64,000 nt of DNA, taken from NCBI GenBank assembly GCA_964036665.1, contig OZ038528.1, forward strand, positions 24,229,245 through 24,293,244, written 5' to 3'. Positions within the stretch are counted from its first letter, which is position 1; each line of letters begins with the position of its first letter. Below, piece after piece: positions 1 to 13,500 of this stretch. The position numbers were made by a program, and so were the translations under genes. A model generated the notes under the pieces. The model was not told where the DNA came from. It saw only the letters and a program-made list of their open reading frames with translations, and ran no database searches. Origin of the DNA: Gordius sp. MW1 (taxonomy: Eukaryota; Nematomorpha; Gordioida; Gordea; Gordiidae).

Positions 1-500
1 ATTACAAAATATAGAGTTATTTGTATATCGCGTCCATTCTTGTTTTGTTCCTTTGAGCGTCTATAACCTAAAAAGTATTGGACCATAATGGCGAAAAGTT
101 TCAGAAATTACTACCATATCTGATGCCTACTTTAGAGCCAAAAATCATCCAAATTTGAGTCCGGTCGAAAACGTTTTGATTTGTCATGTAATCGCCTTAT
201 AGTTAGCTTATAAAAACATCAAATGTGAGACTTTGAATTATTACGGCGATATCATTGAAAAAGGGGGTTGCGCAAACTAGAGAGAGTAACTAAAATATAA
301 AAAGTTTTGCATGTGTTGTGCATTGCATCAATAAGTGCAAATTATTTTGAGTTCGATTCCGTTTAAATGCACTAATTTAGTGCTAAACAGAAGTTTGGAT
401 GGACCGGAGCTTAAAACAAACCGAGAAAAGTTGGAAAGTTTTATATAAAAATTTGTTTAAATGCAATTGTGACGAGGTTAAATATTGGCAAAATTTTACA
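1..500. repeat. Dispersed repeat, inverted partner of 11,040-11,560
   Basis: The stretch around 70-220 resembles the reverse complement of about 11,095-11,240: both carry a run reading close to AAAACGTTTTGATTTGTCAT, a TTTCAGAAATTACT block and a TAAC/TAACTC-AAAAAGTAT block. No protein is recognised. The ends of the repeat were not defined. It may be a degraded DNA transposon. Confidence 0.5.
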
Positions 501-646
501 GGGGCAACGGGACCCTTAAATTTTTGACGAAAGGCGACAACAATCAAGTAGACGATCGCGGCCTATATGCTCCGGGACAGCTATGGCTCATGCAAAAAGA
601 CGTTATCGGGCGAGCTAAAGGGTAGGCTATCATTACCTCTTTTTCT

Positions 647-996
647 AAAGGCTTGTCTTAATATCGGATTTTGCAGCGCATCAAGAATCGCCACACGGGT
701 TATAACACAGCTGTGTCTTAACTTCGAATTTATAGCAGATTTACATTTCAGACGCATAACAAAAAAGCGATTTTGTAAGATGAATGTTGAATGTTTTAAA
801 ATTTTTAGGTATCAGCAAAGTTTAGATTTAATATCAAGAGTTGAGATAAACAAAAAAAAACGTTTTTAACTATCAAAAACCTAAATTTTAATAATTACAA
901 TACAACCGAGTTTGGCCCATGAAATTGAAACGGATATTTAGACAAAGATAAATTCGCGCGATTTGAATTTGAATCCGATATTACGACAAGCGCTAA
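647..996. mobile_element. PIF/Harbinger-like MITE
   Basis: The left end reads AGGCTTGTCTTAATATCGG and the right end is its inverse (CCGATATTACGACAAGC). A TAA lies at both edges. Three better preserved relatives occur at 28,917, 36,476 and 46,798. Non-coding; an open frame at 567-869 running through it is not conserved and is treated as chance. Confidence 0.6.
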
Positions 997-1315
997 CTCA
1001 TTTCTAGAGTTTTTATTTACCGACAGTTGCTGTAAATAGCTAAAAAAAAACATCACTTTTTACGATATAAAGGTATTTTTAAGGCTCGAATGCTGCCTCA
1101 AAATAGCTTTAAATCGAAAGGGTTGAGCCGTACTGTGGAAATACGGAGATTTTTTGCTCTTTATCGACCTTAGCTTGGCATTTTTCTAAGAGATACGATT
1201 TCTATAATAACTTATTTTGATCTATCTTCTTTTCGCGGTAAAACTTTTGGTTTAGATATTGCAAAATTATTTAGGTCATTTTACCAAATTTTCTCCGCAC
1301 AACTTTTATCGTGGT

Positions 1316-1500
1316 CTTTGTGTTATAAAAAGACGTTTGACCGACGTTTGATATTAGTCGACTAAACGTAAACAAACCCAACGTTTTTTGGTCTCTGTTT
1401 TTCACAGTCGACCTCCAGGCTTAGTCTAAATTTGAAAAACAGACCTGAGTCGACCGTCAGTCTTAGTTGAACCAAACAAAACCCAGGTCTTTTTGCATCA
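1316..1500. mobile_element. TAGTGTTGTAAAA-family MITE, degraded
   Basis: The arms carry the family signature ACCAAACAAAACCCA on the right and its weak inverse on the left, with the central AAACAGACC / TTTTTTGGTCT segments found in the other copies. Terminal bases have drifted. Confidence 0.5.
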
Positions 1501-2095
1501 TTAGTGATTTTTAATAATCCTTATGATATTTTTCATATTTTTTATACAGATTCGCTCCTTATATAGGAATGGTTACCATATGGATGAACGACTACCCCCA
1601 ACTTAAGGCAAGCTAATTAAGAGCCAACGAATAATATTTTTTGTTTATAATTTTAGTATGTTCTGCTGGGAACATTGGGACTTTTCGTACTCATACACCG
1701 AGAATAGCGGATATTTCGCTACCCGTTACAATTAAACTTCAAACTCGAAGAAATCCTAATATCTATCTCCAAGATTTCAAAAATCGCTCAAGCACAGAAT
1801 AAGCCATCCCAACAACGTTGTTTCAGATCTCTTTGTTTTATAAAACAAGCTCTAATTTTACGTTGATTCCTAACACAGCGCCTATTTATGAACGTTTTAT
1901 TATTTGCTCGTTCGTTCGTTTATAATAAAAGTGGTAAACAGCATTTTTTGGTAGGCCGGTTTTTAAATCACATTTAGCTTTGTCTAAAAATGTCTACAAT
2001 TATTGAATTCATATAATTATAGCTTATTGAGACCTCCATAACTGCGTTTATCAAAACTTGCTTAATTATGGCTGGGCATAAGATCATAGTAATAA

Positions 2096-2281
2096 GGGTT
2101 GTGTTTTTAAAACGGCTGCGTTCTGTTTGGTCAATTTTTTGGCTTAACTAAGACTATCGGTGACTCTGGTCTGTTTTTTAAATTTTGACTAAGCCTAGAG
2201 GTTGACTAAGAAAAACTTTTTGGTTTTTATGTACTAAAACCAAAGGTCGACCAAACAAAGCTCAGTCGTTTTTACAACACT
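2096..2281. mobile_element. TAGTGTTGTAAAA-family MITE
   Basis: The left arm is GTTGTGTTTTTAAAACGGCTG and the right arm CAGTCGTTTTTACAACACTA, with internal GGTCGACCAAACAAA. It is a palindromic, non-coding element of about 185 bp. Confidence 0.65.
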
Positions 2282-2524
2282 AAATTAAGGCATAGAAATA
2301 ATTAAGAAACCAGATTAAGATTTAATAAAATACACCCTCATCGACAAAAAAATTGTTCCACAACTATAAACTTTAAACGCTAGCACCTAAACAGCATAAA
2401 CATCTATAGTTGCATTTAAGTTCGATTGTAAAGCTAAAAAAAGAGTATGAACATTGTATGAAGTTTCCTCCTATCGGGGCGAAAGGTATTCCAATTTTAA
2501 TATAAGCTTGTTTTGTTATAATTG

Positions 2525-2685
2525 CATGGGCGTAGCCGGGGGGGGGGGGCAGGAGGCCTTTAAATGACAAAAAATACTTCAATACAAAAACCCTTTAAAA
2601 CAAATTAATGTTTTGCTCTTCCACCTTGATTGAACTTAAACAACTTTCGCCCCCCCACCTAATCCAAAACCTTGCTACGCCCATG
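2525..2685. mobile_element. CATGGGCGTAGCC hAT-like MITE
   Basis: Ends are CATGGGCGTAGCC and GCTACGCCCATG. The flanks TATAATTG and GATAATTG match in 7 of 8 positions as a target duplication. The interior has a long G run at the left and a C run at the right, as in most copies here. Confidence 0.8.
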
Positions 2686-3053
2686 GATAATTGTCAAGGT
2701 AATAATATTATAATGCTGCAAAAGAAAGTGAGCCTTTATGACATAGTCACAACGTCCCATTTTTCTTGAAATAATTTCTATATTGGTTGTCACTTGCAAT
2801 ATAAATTCCTGCAATAGTGCAGATATTAGTTGGTTAAAATAACTTATGTATAATGTAGGACAAAATTCTTCAACATACTGAATAATAAGAGTATATCCAG
2901 TAGCCAGGATTCTCACGAGGGGGGGGGGGAAATCTGGCAAAAAAAATTTTATAACGCATTTTGTCAAATTAAATTAGATGTCTACATTTTTTTTTAAACG
3001 ATAGTAGTTTATTTCCAAATAATTAAGTATGTTGTATGCTAAAATATAATAAA

Positions 3054-4290
3054 TTAATGAGCATGCATCGAGCCATGGATTGAGATTGTATTAGATTTTA
3101 CAATTTCCATGGTGATTTTCTGCTTGATGTAGAAAAATTCTTTGGGGTCGTGTGGGATGGAGGTTATAAATTTTGCTATTTGCTTAAGGAATTGGCTGCC
3201 CTCGGGACCTAAACCGAGGGTCGTGGCTACTACTGGTACAAAAATAATATTGCTCAGGTATTTGTATTTTTCCACTTACTCTCAGTAGAAGAGAGGAGGT
3301 CGGGAGAGGCGTTAAATTTGCAAATATATCCACTGTAGTGAAGTACCAGCAGGCGTTTAGGCCACGAGCCCACGGGATGATTGTTACACCGTCGGGTCTT
3401 TTACCGTCAATGGAACTTAGGCCAGTGGGTTCCATTGAATTGGGAAAGCCGGCTTTCTTCAAAGATTGTCCGATTATTTTATTTATTGTGGTATGGCGGG
3501 GATGCCGCCCCTTGCTGTATTGGCAGTGAAGAGGATGATGGCCGTTTGCTAGAACGGGTTGGCGACAGAGATCGCAGTTAAATGGGGACACAATGTCGCA
3601 GCCGAGGCGAAGGCCTAGCTATTCGAAGTTCCTCGCCCGACAAGTGTATCCCTAGGTTTTGGCTTGGTAGGGCCTTGAGCCATTCGTAACCCCCGGAGGA
3701 TGCCTAATTGAGGTGGAGATTTCCCAAAGATAGGTTGTTCGAAGAGAGGTAAGCTACGGAACGTGCTATCAGTGGTAAATCCCATTCCTTTTGGGTGGTT
3801 CCAGTTGGGTAAGTTGCGGAATCAAGTTTGAGGTCTTCCCACGCCTGAAGGGCGCTGTCGAGGTGCGGGTCTTGGGTTTGAGTAATTTGCTTGATTAACT
3901 CATCCGTTGATAAACGGGATGAGATGAACCCTGCTAGTGAAAGTAAATGGGGGGGGGGGGGGGGGTCTGATGCCTATACCACCACTCTTGGAGGTAAGGG
4001 TGGCTTGGAGCCATTGGAGAGGGCTAAATTTAAGGTTTAGGCACCTTTCAATTAACAATTGTATTTTTTTTCCATCGCGTGGAGTAGGTTAACGGTTAGG
4101 AAGACGGGCGAAGCGCGTAATGCATAGTTAATATTGGGTATAAGGAGGAAGTTTTTAAGAAGAAAGAAAGCATGGTGGGGAGTGAGACGCTTTAGGGTGT
4201 GGGATATGGAGTCAATAAAGTCGGAGAAATGCTCTAAGAATGTTTCAGTTGTTTTGACGCCTCCAATGGGAGCGCCTAAGTAATGAAAAT
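3054..4290 (-). pseudogene. Retroelement 3' fragment (RT C-terminus and downstream domain), disabled
   Basis: Read on the minus strand, about 4,280-4,030 encodes a LGAPIGG...FLLKN stretch like the region after the palm of many animal reverse transcriptases. About 3,591-3,184 then gives a cysteine/histidine segment with GHHPLHC, DGKRPDG and IIPWARG, and 3,275-3,054 gives FVPVVATT...KITMEIVKSNTIS. This order matches the C-terminal half of unnamed retroelement polyproteins known widely from invertebrates. The parts lie in different frames with stops between them, so the copy is dead. The sequence is more GC-rich than its surroundings. The 5' part, including the catalytic YxDD box, is missing. 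Related tails occur at 15,588, 26,604 and 55,745. Confidence 0.75.
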
Positions 4291-4410
4291 CATGTTTTTA
4301 GGTTTTTATAAGTGTCTTAACTTTGATGTAACTAAACTATAATATTTTAACCCATTTAATTTTATTATTAATCAAAAAACAGGGGAAGGCCTCATTTACG
4401 CCACTGATTA
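4280..4410. repeat. Repeat shared with 6,660-6,790
   Basis: The block TTTTTATAAGTGTCTTAA ... TGATGTAACTAAACTATAA ... CTCATTTACG(C/A)CACTGA recurs at 6,660-6,790. It appears to be the right part of an element whose left end reads GCGTAGCCAGGATT(C/T)TCAC followed by a G run (seen at 2,897 and 6,050). Confidence 0.6.
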
Positions 4411-4534
4411 TATCTTTTGAAAAGAAACTGTGAAAAATATTAAACATATGTTTTTTTGTTGTATGACTTAGTTTCATAATTTTATATCTTAAAATAATTA
4501 TTTTAATTACAATCGCAATGTTTATGAATAAAAT

Positions 4535-7500
4535 GTGTCTATGAAAACATCACTGAAAAGACTTGCCTTTATTGCGGCCGCTACCTCCTCCTTTACATAT
4601 TTAAGGGGATATTCAGATTTTTCATATATAAATAGACCAAATTTAAAGATATGGGTTCAAGGTCAAATCAATAATTCCCATTTTTATACCAAAGTTCACG
4701 CAGATTCATCAAGCTATGCCCCACCTAAAGCCGATAATATTTCTTATAATCCCTCTAAAATTAAACCTGACCCAAAAGCACTGAGCATTCCGAATTTGGA
4801 AAACTTAGAGCTCATAAATGTACAAGTTTTTTATCGTCATGGTGCTAGGACACCACTAAAGAGACTTCCAGGAGTCTTGGGTGAAGTAATGTAAAGTTTG
4901 CTTAACATTTTACATTTCTATCTGTATGTCTAAATTTTATTTTTCATAAAAATATTTTTATATGATCTTTAAGCTTTAATATATAAAATGCTTTGTAGCA
5001 GTATAGAATTTTATAATTTTTTGTATAGACAGAATGGAATCCAAAGGATTTAATGAAAGATAACCAACAATATGAAGCTGTACCATGTAAATGGGTGAAC
5101 TTTTTGGGTAAAGAGATGCCCACATCAGAAGAGGATGAAATTAATAAAAAAATTGTTTTCAACGTGAGTAATTCATTTTAGCTTTTAAGAATAAATTTTA
5201 AAAATTGTAATTCTACATATTTTTTTATATAGGGAGGAGCTACAGCTGGTCTATTAACAAATTTGGGACATCAACAGATCCACGACTTGGGGCAAAGGCT
5301 TAAAACTTTATACATTGATCAAAAGAAGTTTGTGGACCCACATTATAATCATCATCAAGTTTAGTAAGTTTACTTCCACTAATCACATTCACTCATTTCA
5401 CATACTAGTCTTAATTTTGAAATATGAATGCTATCACTTCTTGCCCCTTCATTTGTTTGCCAATTAGTTAATCTTTTGTTATGGTTTGGAGATGTAAACT
5501 TTATTTAGGGATATAGAATTAAATAAATCAGAACTTCAATCAAAGACAATCTTTAAAATATTTACCCAAAATGTTTATTTTGAGTTGGCTGATTTTGAAA
5601 CATGAAAATACATAGAGATATGCTAAGATATATACCCTCACATGCCCATTACTTTATAAATTTTATTTTTGCAATATTCAATTTTACAAAATATTGATTA
5701 TAAATTTGTAGAAATATCATGTTTGAGATTGAAAGCGTTTTTGGTCAAGAGTAGGTAGGGCGTAAAAGGTAAATAACTGTTGGAATCATCCAAATAATTT
5801 TAATATCATCATACTCTTATATCAAACCTTATATTGATTAACAAAGGATGTTTTAATTGTCATTGCCAAATTTTCAAGTTTTTTTCATTTTTTAAATATA
5901 AATTATGCCTTTTTAAACAATTTTTTTTATTAATTTTAAAGAAATAATATAAATTTTGAGGCTTACACCTATTATATTTATGTGACCTTCTAGTGTTGTA
6001 AAAACGGTTGGGTTTTGTTTGGTCCACCTTTGGTTTAACTAAGACCAGGCGCGTAGCCAGGATTTTCACAAGGGGGGGGGGGAAATCTGGCAAAAAAATT
6101 TCCCCCATTTTTATTTGTAATTAAAAGTAAAAATTAAACAACCAAAAAGTCGGGCTCGCCGCTGGGCCCACTCGGCTAAGGAGTCGGGCTGGCTACCGTT
6201 CAAAATTGAGATTTTTAAGTAGGCCTGGGCGGCGGCGGGCACCATAATGAGATTTTTTATCACCTTTCTATTTATATAATAGAATTCTAGAATTAGACCA
6301 AACGTTTTTGAAAATAAGACAAAACTAATTCTTGAAATTTAAAATCGTCATTTTGGGCCCGGCTGTTCGGTCAGCATTAGTGAATTGGGCAATTAAAGGG
6401 TTTTGGCTGGCCTTGGCAGGCAATTTAGTTATCAAACCGTGATGGGTTCTAGCAAAGAATTTAAGACAAATATGATAAATGGTAAAAGTATTGATATTAT
6501 TAGAATGAGGAACATAATAATAATCGCTTAGTTATCTACTTCCTGGGGCGGTCTAGTGTTTTCACGGGAAATAAATGTTCAAACAAGTTTTTTTTTCATA
6601 GCAATTTTCACAATCATATTCGGAAATTTAACAACGCATTAAAAATAATTAGATGTATATATTATGTTTCTAGGTTTTTATAAGTGTCTTAAAGTCTTTG
6701 ATGTAACTAAACTATAATATTTTAACGCATTTAATTTAGTTGTTAAAAAAACGGGGGGGGGGGGAACCCCCTCATTTACGACACTGACCAAGACTGATCG
6801 TTGACCAAACAAAACTCGTGTATTGATTAAACTATATTTTTACTATATTACTTTAAAATCTGATATTGATCTATTTTACCTATCAAGTTGCCATCGATTT
6901 TGGCTATCTTACACTAGGTATATTTTGTTTGATTTGGCCGAGACTCTTTGTCGACAAGTATATATTGGGATGCTTGTTCAATATCCATATTTGGCTGAGT
7001 TGATCTTACTATCGAGTTTTGAGGTCAAATTACACATTTTCATTACTTTAACTTTCATCGATTTTCCTCCTAGTTCCGATTCCAGATAAATATAAAGTTT
7101 TTCCCCTCATTTGTATGTTGTTTTTGGGAAAAAAAGCCTTAATATTGGAGTCACACAAAATGATGTTCCTTAATTTAAAATTAATTACTTTATTAGATTG
7201 GCTAAATACAATCGATTTTATTGTACCAGGCAGCATATTACCAATATTATAGGAGTAGAAATGATAAATACACTTTATTTTACGGAAACCTTTAGGGCGG
7301 GTCTAATTATTTCTTCATAGCTTTTTTGTCTTCAATTAGAAACTGTTTAATTTTTTTTGTGTATATATTGTTTATTTGAACGTAAGAACACTAGAAAAAC
7401 GAAGTGTTAAACTTGGAAAAATATGAGAGCGTGTATAAAACAAAATAAAAAAAAATTATAATTCAAAAGCGTCGCATGTGTTATCTATTAAAAGTGGCCA

Positions 7501-10500
7501 ACTGTCGGCATATTATGTTGAATTTTTGGGGGCCCTAATAAAATTTGTAATTTTTGCTAATAAGTTGTTTTTGTTGCAGTGAAATGAGATATTTTTCCCT
7601 CCCATCCTATAAAAGCCTCCAGCAATTGAAGCCAATGACACGTGATAAAACCTATGACTTTTTGCTACTTAATTAATATACATCTCAAAAATGCGTGTCG
7701 TGCTTCCCGTTTTTCGACATAAAAAACAACACTTTTTTAATGAGCTCAATTCAAGTTTTTAATGAATCATGAAGTTATATGAGAAAAATATGTTTTTGCT
7801 ATTATTTTTTGTTTTGACGACGCAAAACGTCTCCTCTCGTTCTTCGTTGAATAATTTTGGTATTATACTAGCCAAAATATATACCTTCGAAGCAGCTTTA
7901 CTAAAGAGGTGTGTTACTCAGAGACCATAAAGGCGCGGCCCACTGCCCGGCGTGTCGTAAGATTAGACTTTCAAGCGGGCCCCTAGAAGAGTTTGGCCAT
8001 GCTTGGGCGGGCAATTTAGTTAGTAAATTGGGCCGGGCCGGGTTCGGGCAGAAAGATTTAAACAAATCTTACCTCTGGTTTAAGTAATTAGTTTGCAATT
8101 AAACATTATTCTAAAGCCATAGTGTTTGGCCGTAAACGACCGATTTCGGAAATAAATTTCTGTATTTTGTGTAATTTTTATGTTATACGATGCTGACTTT
8201 GAGCTTAAAATATAAAAAAAATATGGAATTTTGGATAAAATCTATAAATCGAAGACCAAGAAAGCTCGGGCCGGGCCACTGTCTTAAGTTTAGATTTTCC
8301 AACCGATCCGGGCGGGCATAACAAGATTAGCCTATCTGGCCTAATGAGAGTTTGTATATAGTGTATTATTTTGTCACTTTTTCATGTGATTGCGTAATGA
8401 TTGCAATTAATCCTAGTCCTCATTTTAAAAAATAATCAAGAATTAAATCAAAAATATTTCGAAAATGGGATAAAATTACTGCTAAGCTAAGACCTTAAAA
8501 AGTTCGGTAGGCTTTAATGAATTGGGCATCTGACCAAACAAAACCCAGCCCTTTTTTACAACACTATTAGAGCGGATTTAACAAAATTATTTAGTATTGC
8601 CACTATAATTTTAAATCAAATCTTTAACTAAAGTCTAATATTTTATTTTTTATGTTAGATCGGAGCGGCATAAATATTAACTAAGCAGGCAGATGCAGAA
8701 ACTTGGCCATAATGATGTTTCATCCTAAGCCGTGCTCAAATAATTTTAAGCATAATTTACGAGTCGATAATAGGGTCAAAACATAAACAGACCAACGTTT
8801 TTTGGTCTTTTTCTCTTAATCGACCTCAAAGCTTAGTCGAAATTTGAAAAATAGACCAGAATCGACCGACACTAGTTAGTATATTATCTCTCGCCGCCTG
8901 AATTTCCTTATCTTTTTCCAACCTTAAACCTTTTCATAACCCCTGCATTTTGCTAAATTCTAATTGCGTCTTCCACTTCGCCTCAAATTAAAAGTTTATC
9001 CAATGATTATTATGATCAAAAATCTTCAAGGACTTAGTTAAGAGGGGGCGAGGAGGGGCAAATGCCCCAGTCGATGAAATCAAATTTAACTTTCGAATTA
9101 ATTAAAGTTTTACTGAACTCCCTTTTCGCGATGCATTACTTTAAAATTCAGCAGGCATAGTCGCGCGTCACGATGCAAACAAACACCACAATTCTCCGAA
9201 CTCATTACGACAAAATCAATTATAATTGTCCATGACAAACGAAACCGAGCCAAAAACTTTGCATTAAATATAGAAGCAGCACGAAGGTCATCTCATTATG
9301 AGACAGTCAGTAAAGAGGATCCTCTTCCTAGAATTACTACTTAGCGGACGGATAAAGGAAACTTAGATTAGGCACACCACACGTTTTAACTGGGAAGAAA
9401 GACAACTTAAAAGTAGGAAAGGCTTTACTTAGCTTAAAAAAAAATAAAATGCTGCCAAAAAATCTTCTAAGTTGTATAGCCTTTTTCCTCGAACGATGTC
9501 ATGCTGCTTAGTGTTCAATCGGACTTATATTATTAAAAAATCAATTATTATTAATTGCTATATTTTAACATATTGGGGGAATAAATAATAATCGCACATG
9601 GGAAAATGACCAGAACCTATATAAGAGGTCAGATTTGTTAAAAAATTTTCTGTCTAAACCTAAGCCAGCCGGTTCGATTTTAAAACACTAATTTGTCGGC
9701 CCGCACCCGCCCAACCCCTTCCAAGAGTCCGCCCGGTCATGCCCAATTCATTAAAGCCTACCGATTTAAGGTCTCTTAGCTTAGCATTAATTTTATCCTA
9801 TTTTCAAAATATTTTTAATTTAATTCTTGATTTTCTTTAATGAGGACTACGATTAATTACAATCATTACGCAATCGCATGAAAAAGTGACACAATAATAC
9901 ACTAAATACAAACTCTCATTAGGCCAGAATTGGGCTATTCTTGTCATTGTGCCAACCGGGACCGGGCCAAAAATCTAAACTTAAGACAGTTGACCGGCCC
10001 AAGCCCCTGGTTTCTGATCTATAGGTTTGGTAGCCAGAATTCTTTTTTTATTTTTTTCAGTATTTTAAGCTCTGAACCAGCATCGTATAACATAAAACCT
10101 ACATAAAATGCAGAAATTTATTTCCGAAATCGGTACCAAAGATTTTTTGGTCCGTATTTTTTAGTCGGCCACTAGACTTAGTCGAAATTTGAAAAACAGA
10201 CCAGTGGCCACCGTTAGTCTTAGTTAAGCCAAGGGTGGACCAAACAAAACCCAGCCGTTTTCACAATACTAAGGGGGGGGGGGGCAGGGAGGGGCGGCTG
10301 CTCCCTTTTAAATCAAAAAATTATTTGAAATTTATTGAAATTGTGGTTAAAATTTCGAAAAGTTATCATTTTGCCCTTCCCTAAATCATTATTTTCCCCT
10401 CCCCTCTAATTCCAATGCCTGCTACGCCTATTTAATTTTCATAAATACGATTAGAGTTTTTACATTATTAATTATGATTTTGACTTTTATTATTTAAGGT

Positions 10501-13500
10501 CCCTATTTTTAACCATCAACACAAATTTATTACTATAAAAAGCAATAATATTTTTGTGGTTATCTCTTTGTATATACTATTTATTAGCTCGTAAATCTTA
10601 CAAGGAGATGTTATTAATTTTAAGACTATTAAAATTAAAGTAATCTATGAAAAAGGTGTATGAAATAAATAATAATGAAAATAAAATATCAGGCTTTCAG
10701 CTTTAACATTTTTATTTCATTTAATTTTAAAGCGATTTTTAATTGTTATTTGATATCTTTTTATGAATAATTCATTATGAAATTTTAATTTTTGTACATT
10801 ACTTTCTGGCATTTTAATATTTAATTAAAGTCTACCAAGTTCCATTTTTTATTCTTTCATTTATATAACCTTAATAAAGAGGCTATAGCAGCCAATGCAA
10901 TTATTTCTATTACAATTTTCCTAAGCAATGAATAAATTTATTTTTTTTTGAATGTTTATCAAGCCCCCCGCCGCGTGCGCAAATGATATGCTTTTTTCCA
11001 AGTATTTTTATAGCCCAAAGCAAATGTCCCATTTTGTCACCTATGCGACAAAGGTGTTATAAAATTTGCATATCCTAAATTGTGTCTGAACTTTATATAA
11101 GTGGGATTTCATGACAAATCAAAACGTTTTCGACCGACCATTTCAGATCAAGTTAATTTTTGGTGAGGGTGTAGGCCTCATTTATTACAGTAATTTCTGA
11201 AAATTTTAGCCATTTTGGGCCGATACTTTTTGAGTTATGGAGGTTTTAAGGGCCAAAATCACGTCGGGAGCGTTTTATGGATTTTACTATTTTTGTCATA
11301 TTTTTGATAATAATTGCGTTATTCACTCAAATTTTGGTGCATTTTGTTCCCAAAAAATTCTCTATCGAAATAATTTAACTAAAATCCTCAAACATTTGCG
11401 GTTAATTTTTTGTGGTCGAATTAGTGGAAAATTTTAAAAACATATTTACACTTTAAATGAAATCACCAATTTCACAATGTGCACTTTTTTATGACCCATT
11501 ATCATATTCCTAAAAAGTTTGGGAGCGGCTACGAGATGGTCAAAAATTTGAAAATGCATTTCTCCTAAAAAATTTTATAGATGGCGGTATAATCAATTAT
11601 CACAATGACATATTATGATGTTTGTTTTTTTATAAAGAATATATGTTAAATAAATAATATTGGAATAAAAATAAACTTAAATTTTGATCTTTTTTTCTGC
11701 GCAATGGGCAATTATCCGAGTTAAAATTAGATCTTGAATTTTAACATAAATGATATAGCGGTAGTCTTAAATTAATGTGAGGTAGGAAAAAAATAAATAC
11801 CTATATGATGGCAATATTGCTCATTTTTATTTTTTTTACTCATAATCCATGCTAAATAGAAAAAATTTATGCAGAATAAGAGTTGTCTTAAAAAATTTGC
11901 TTGCTAGTCGTGACCATTTTTAATTTTAATTAAATTTATTTTCAAATTAAAAATTAACCGACAGAATTGGTTATTCGTCTGTTTTTCAAATTTCGTGTAA
12001 GTCTCGAGGTCGACCCAGAAAAACAGACCAAAACTTCGGTCTTTTAGTCGACTAAAACCAAAGATCGACTAAATAAAACTCTTTACAACCCTAATACAAA
12101 CTGGTTACTAGACTGCTTATAATCGCCATAATGAAATATGCAGATTTAAATAATTATAACACTATAAATGGCTTTTAAAATAATGTATCTTTAAGTAAAA
12201 ACCCCTATAGGCATTTTCGCCTCTTCCCACCTTTCTCGCCCATAAATTGCATATATTTTAGCGTATTTATAATGTATTTTCTCGAAATTCATTCAGCTTT
12301 CACATAACTTAAAGGTAAAAAATGTTTTTTATCCAACATTAAATAGGTAGATCTTACATCCTTTATAGTATTTATATACCTCGTATAGTTTGTGAGAATA
12401 TACATATAAATGCTAATTTCAAAATGGCGGATATATTTGGTCCTTACCATCTAAAACATATGGCATGAACAGTCTCTAAGCTTAATTTGTTCCCTTATTA
12501 TTGATTAGCGTTGTAAAAACGGTTGGGTTCATGGGCGTAGCCAAGGGGGGCAGGGGGGTCGTCCTTCCCCCCTAAATTACGAAAATAAAAATTTTTTTCA
12601 ATGCAAAAACGTTGAAAAATTAAAAAAATTGATGTTTTGCCCCCCTCTAACTGAATTTTAAAACGTTTTGCCCCCCCCCTCCCTAATCCGAAACCTGGCT
12701 ACGCCCATGGTTGGGTTTTGTTTAATCCATCTCTGGTTCAAACTAAAACTAACGGTCGACTCTGGACTTTCCATATTTCGACTAAGCCTTCACGTCGATT
12801 AAGAAAAAAAGACCAAAAAACGTTGGTCTGTTTACGTTATTTACAACCCTATTTTTTGGTCTTTAATTCTTAGATACATTTTTCAGTTTTTTAAGGGCAA
12901 GGTTGTGTGGGAAACTTTATAAGATTTGGAGTTTTCAAGTTTTAATTTAATTATTAATACGCCTTTTTATCGTGAAAAACTAATCGATTTTCACTTGTAG
13001 CGCCCGTTCTACCAATATAAATCGGATGTATCGTTCTTCGCAAGGTCTGATCAGTTCCATGTTTGAAGTTCCCATCAAAGCACACGGCGACGGTAAATGC
13101 TTAGTTTTTAATTATTGACTTTTTAAACCAATATCTATTGATTGGATTGATTGAATTTTGCTTGATGACAAGTTTTGGGTTGATTTTGGCCCCCTCTTGC
13201 TCCCCCTTTTGGTCGTTTTAAAATACACGCACCCGAGCCATTTTAAACTTTTACGAAGTCTAAGGTCTGATTACCACTTTTTGTTGCCTTATTTTGAATA
13301 CAAAACTTGATAGATTTTTGTGTACGGACATTTATAAATAACTATAGTAATGTACGTATTGGATGTACCATTGTTTAAATTTTTTTTCTAAATTTTAAGT
13401 CCTTTATATGCAGCTTAGTTTTCTAGGTAAGTTATTACGTATTTTATGTGACGATCCAGGTGATAATTATTATTGATCATTTCTAACCCCAACATTATCA

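Larger units (their letters stand above)
5364..13000 (+). other. Intron 3 of the ACP6-like gene, filled with repeats
   Basis: The donor is TA|GTAAGT and the acceptor CACTTGTAG|CGCCC. The 7.6 kb in between have no coding exon that I recognise. They hold MITEs (5,993, 8,500, 10,128, 11,965, 12,508), GC-rich repeats (6,150, 7,935, 8,255, 9,625), the inverted partner of the window's first repeat (11,040) and a scrap of the Helitron-like family (12,200-12,252). About 7,080-7,900 and 10,440-11,040 show only AT-rich sequence. Confidence 0.7.

Noticed and set aside
567-869. 100-codon plus-strand open frame
   Set aside because: It overlaps a Harbinger-like MITE, has no recognisable motif and the frame is not kept in the related MITE copies.
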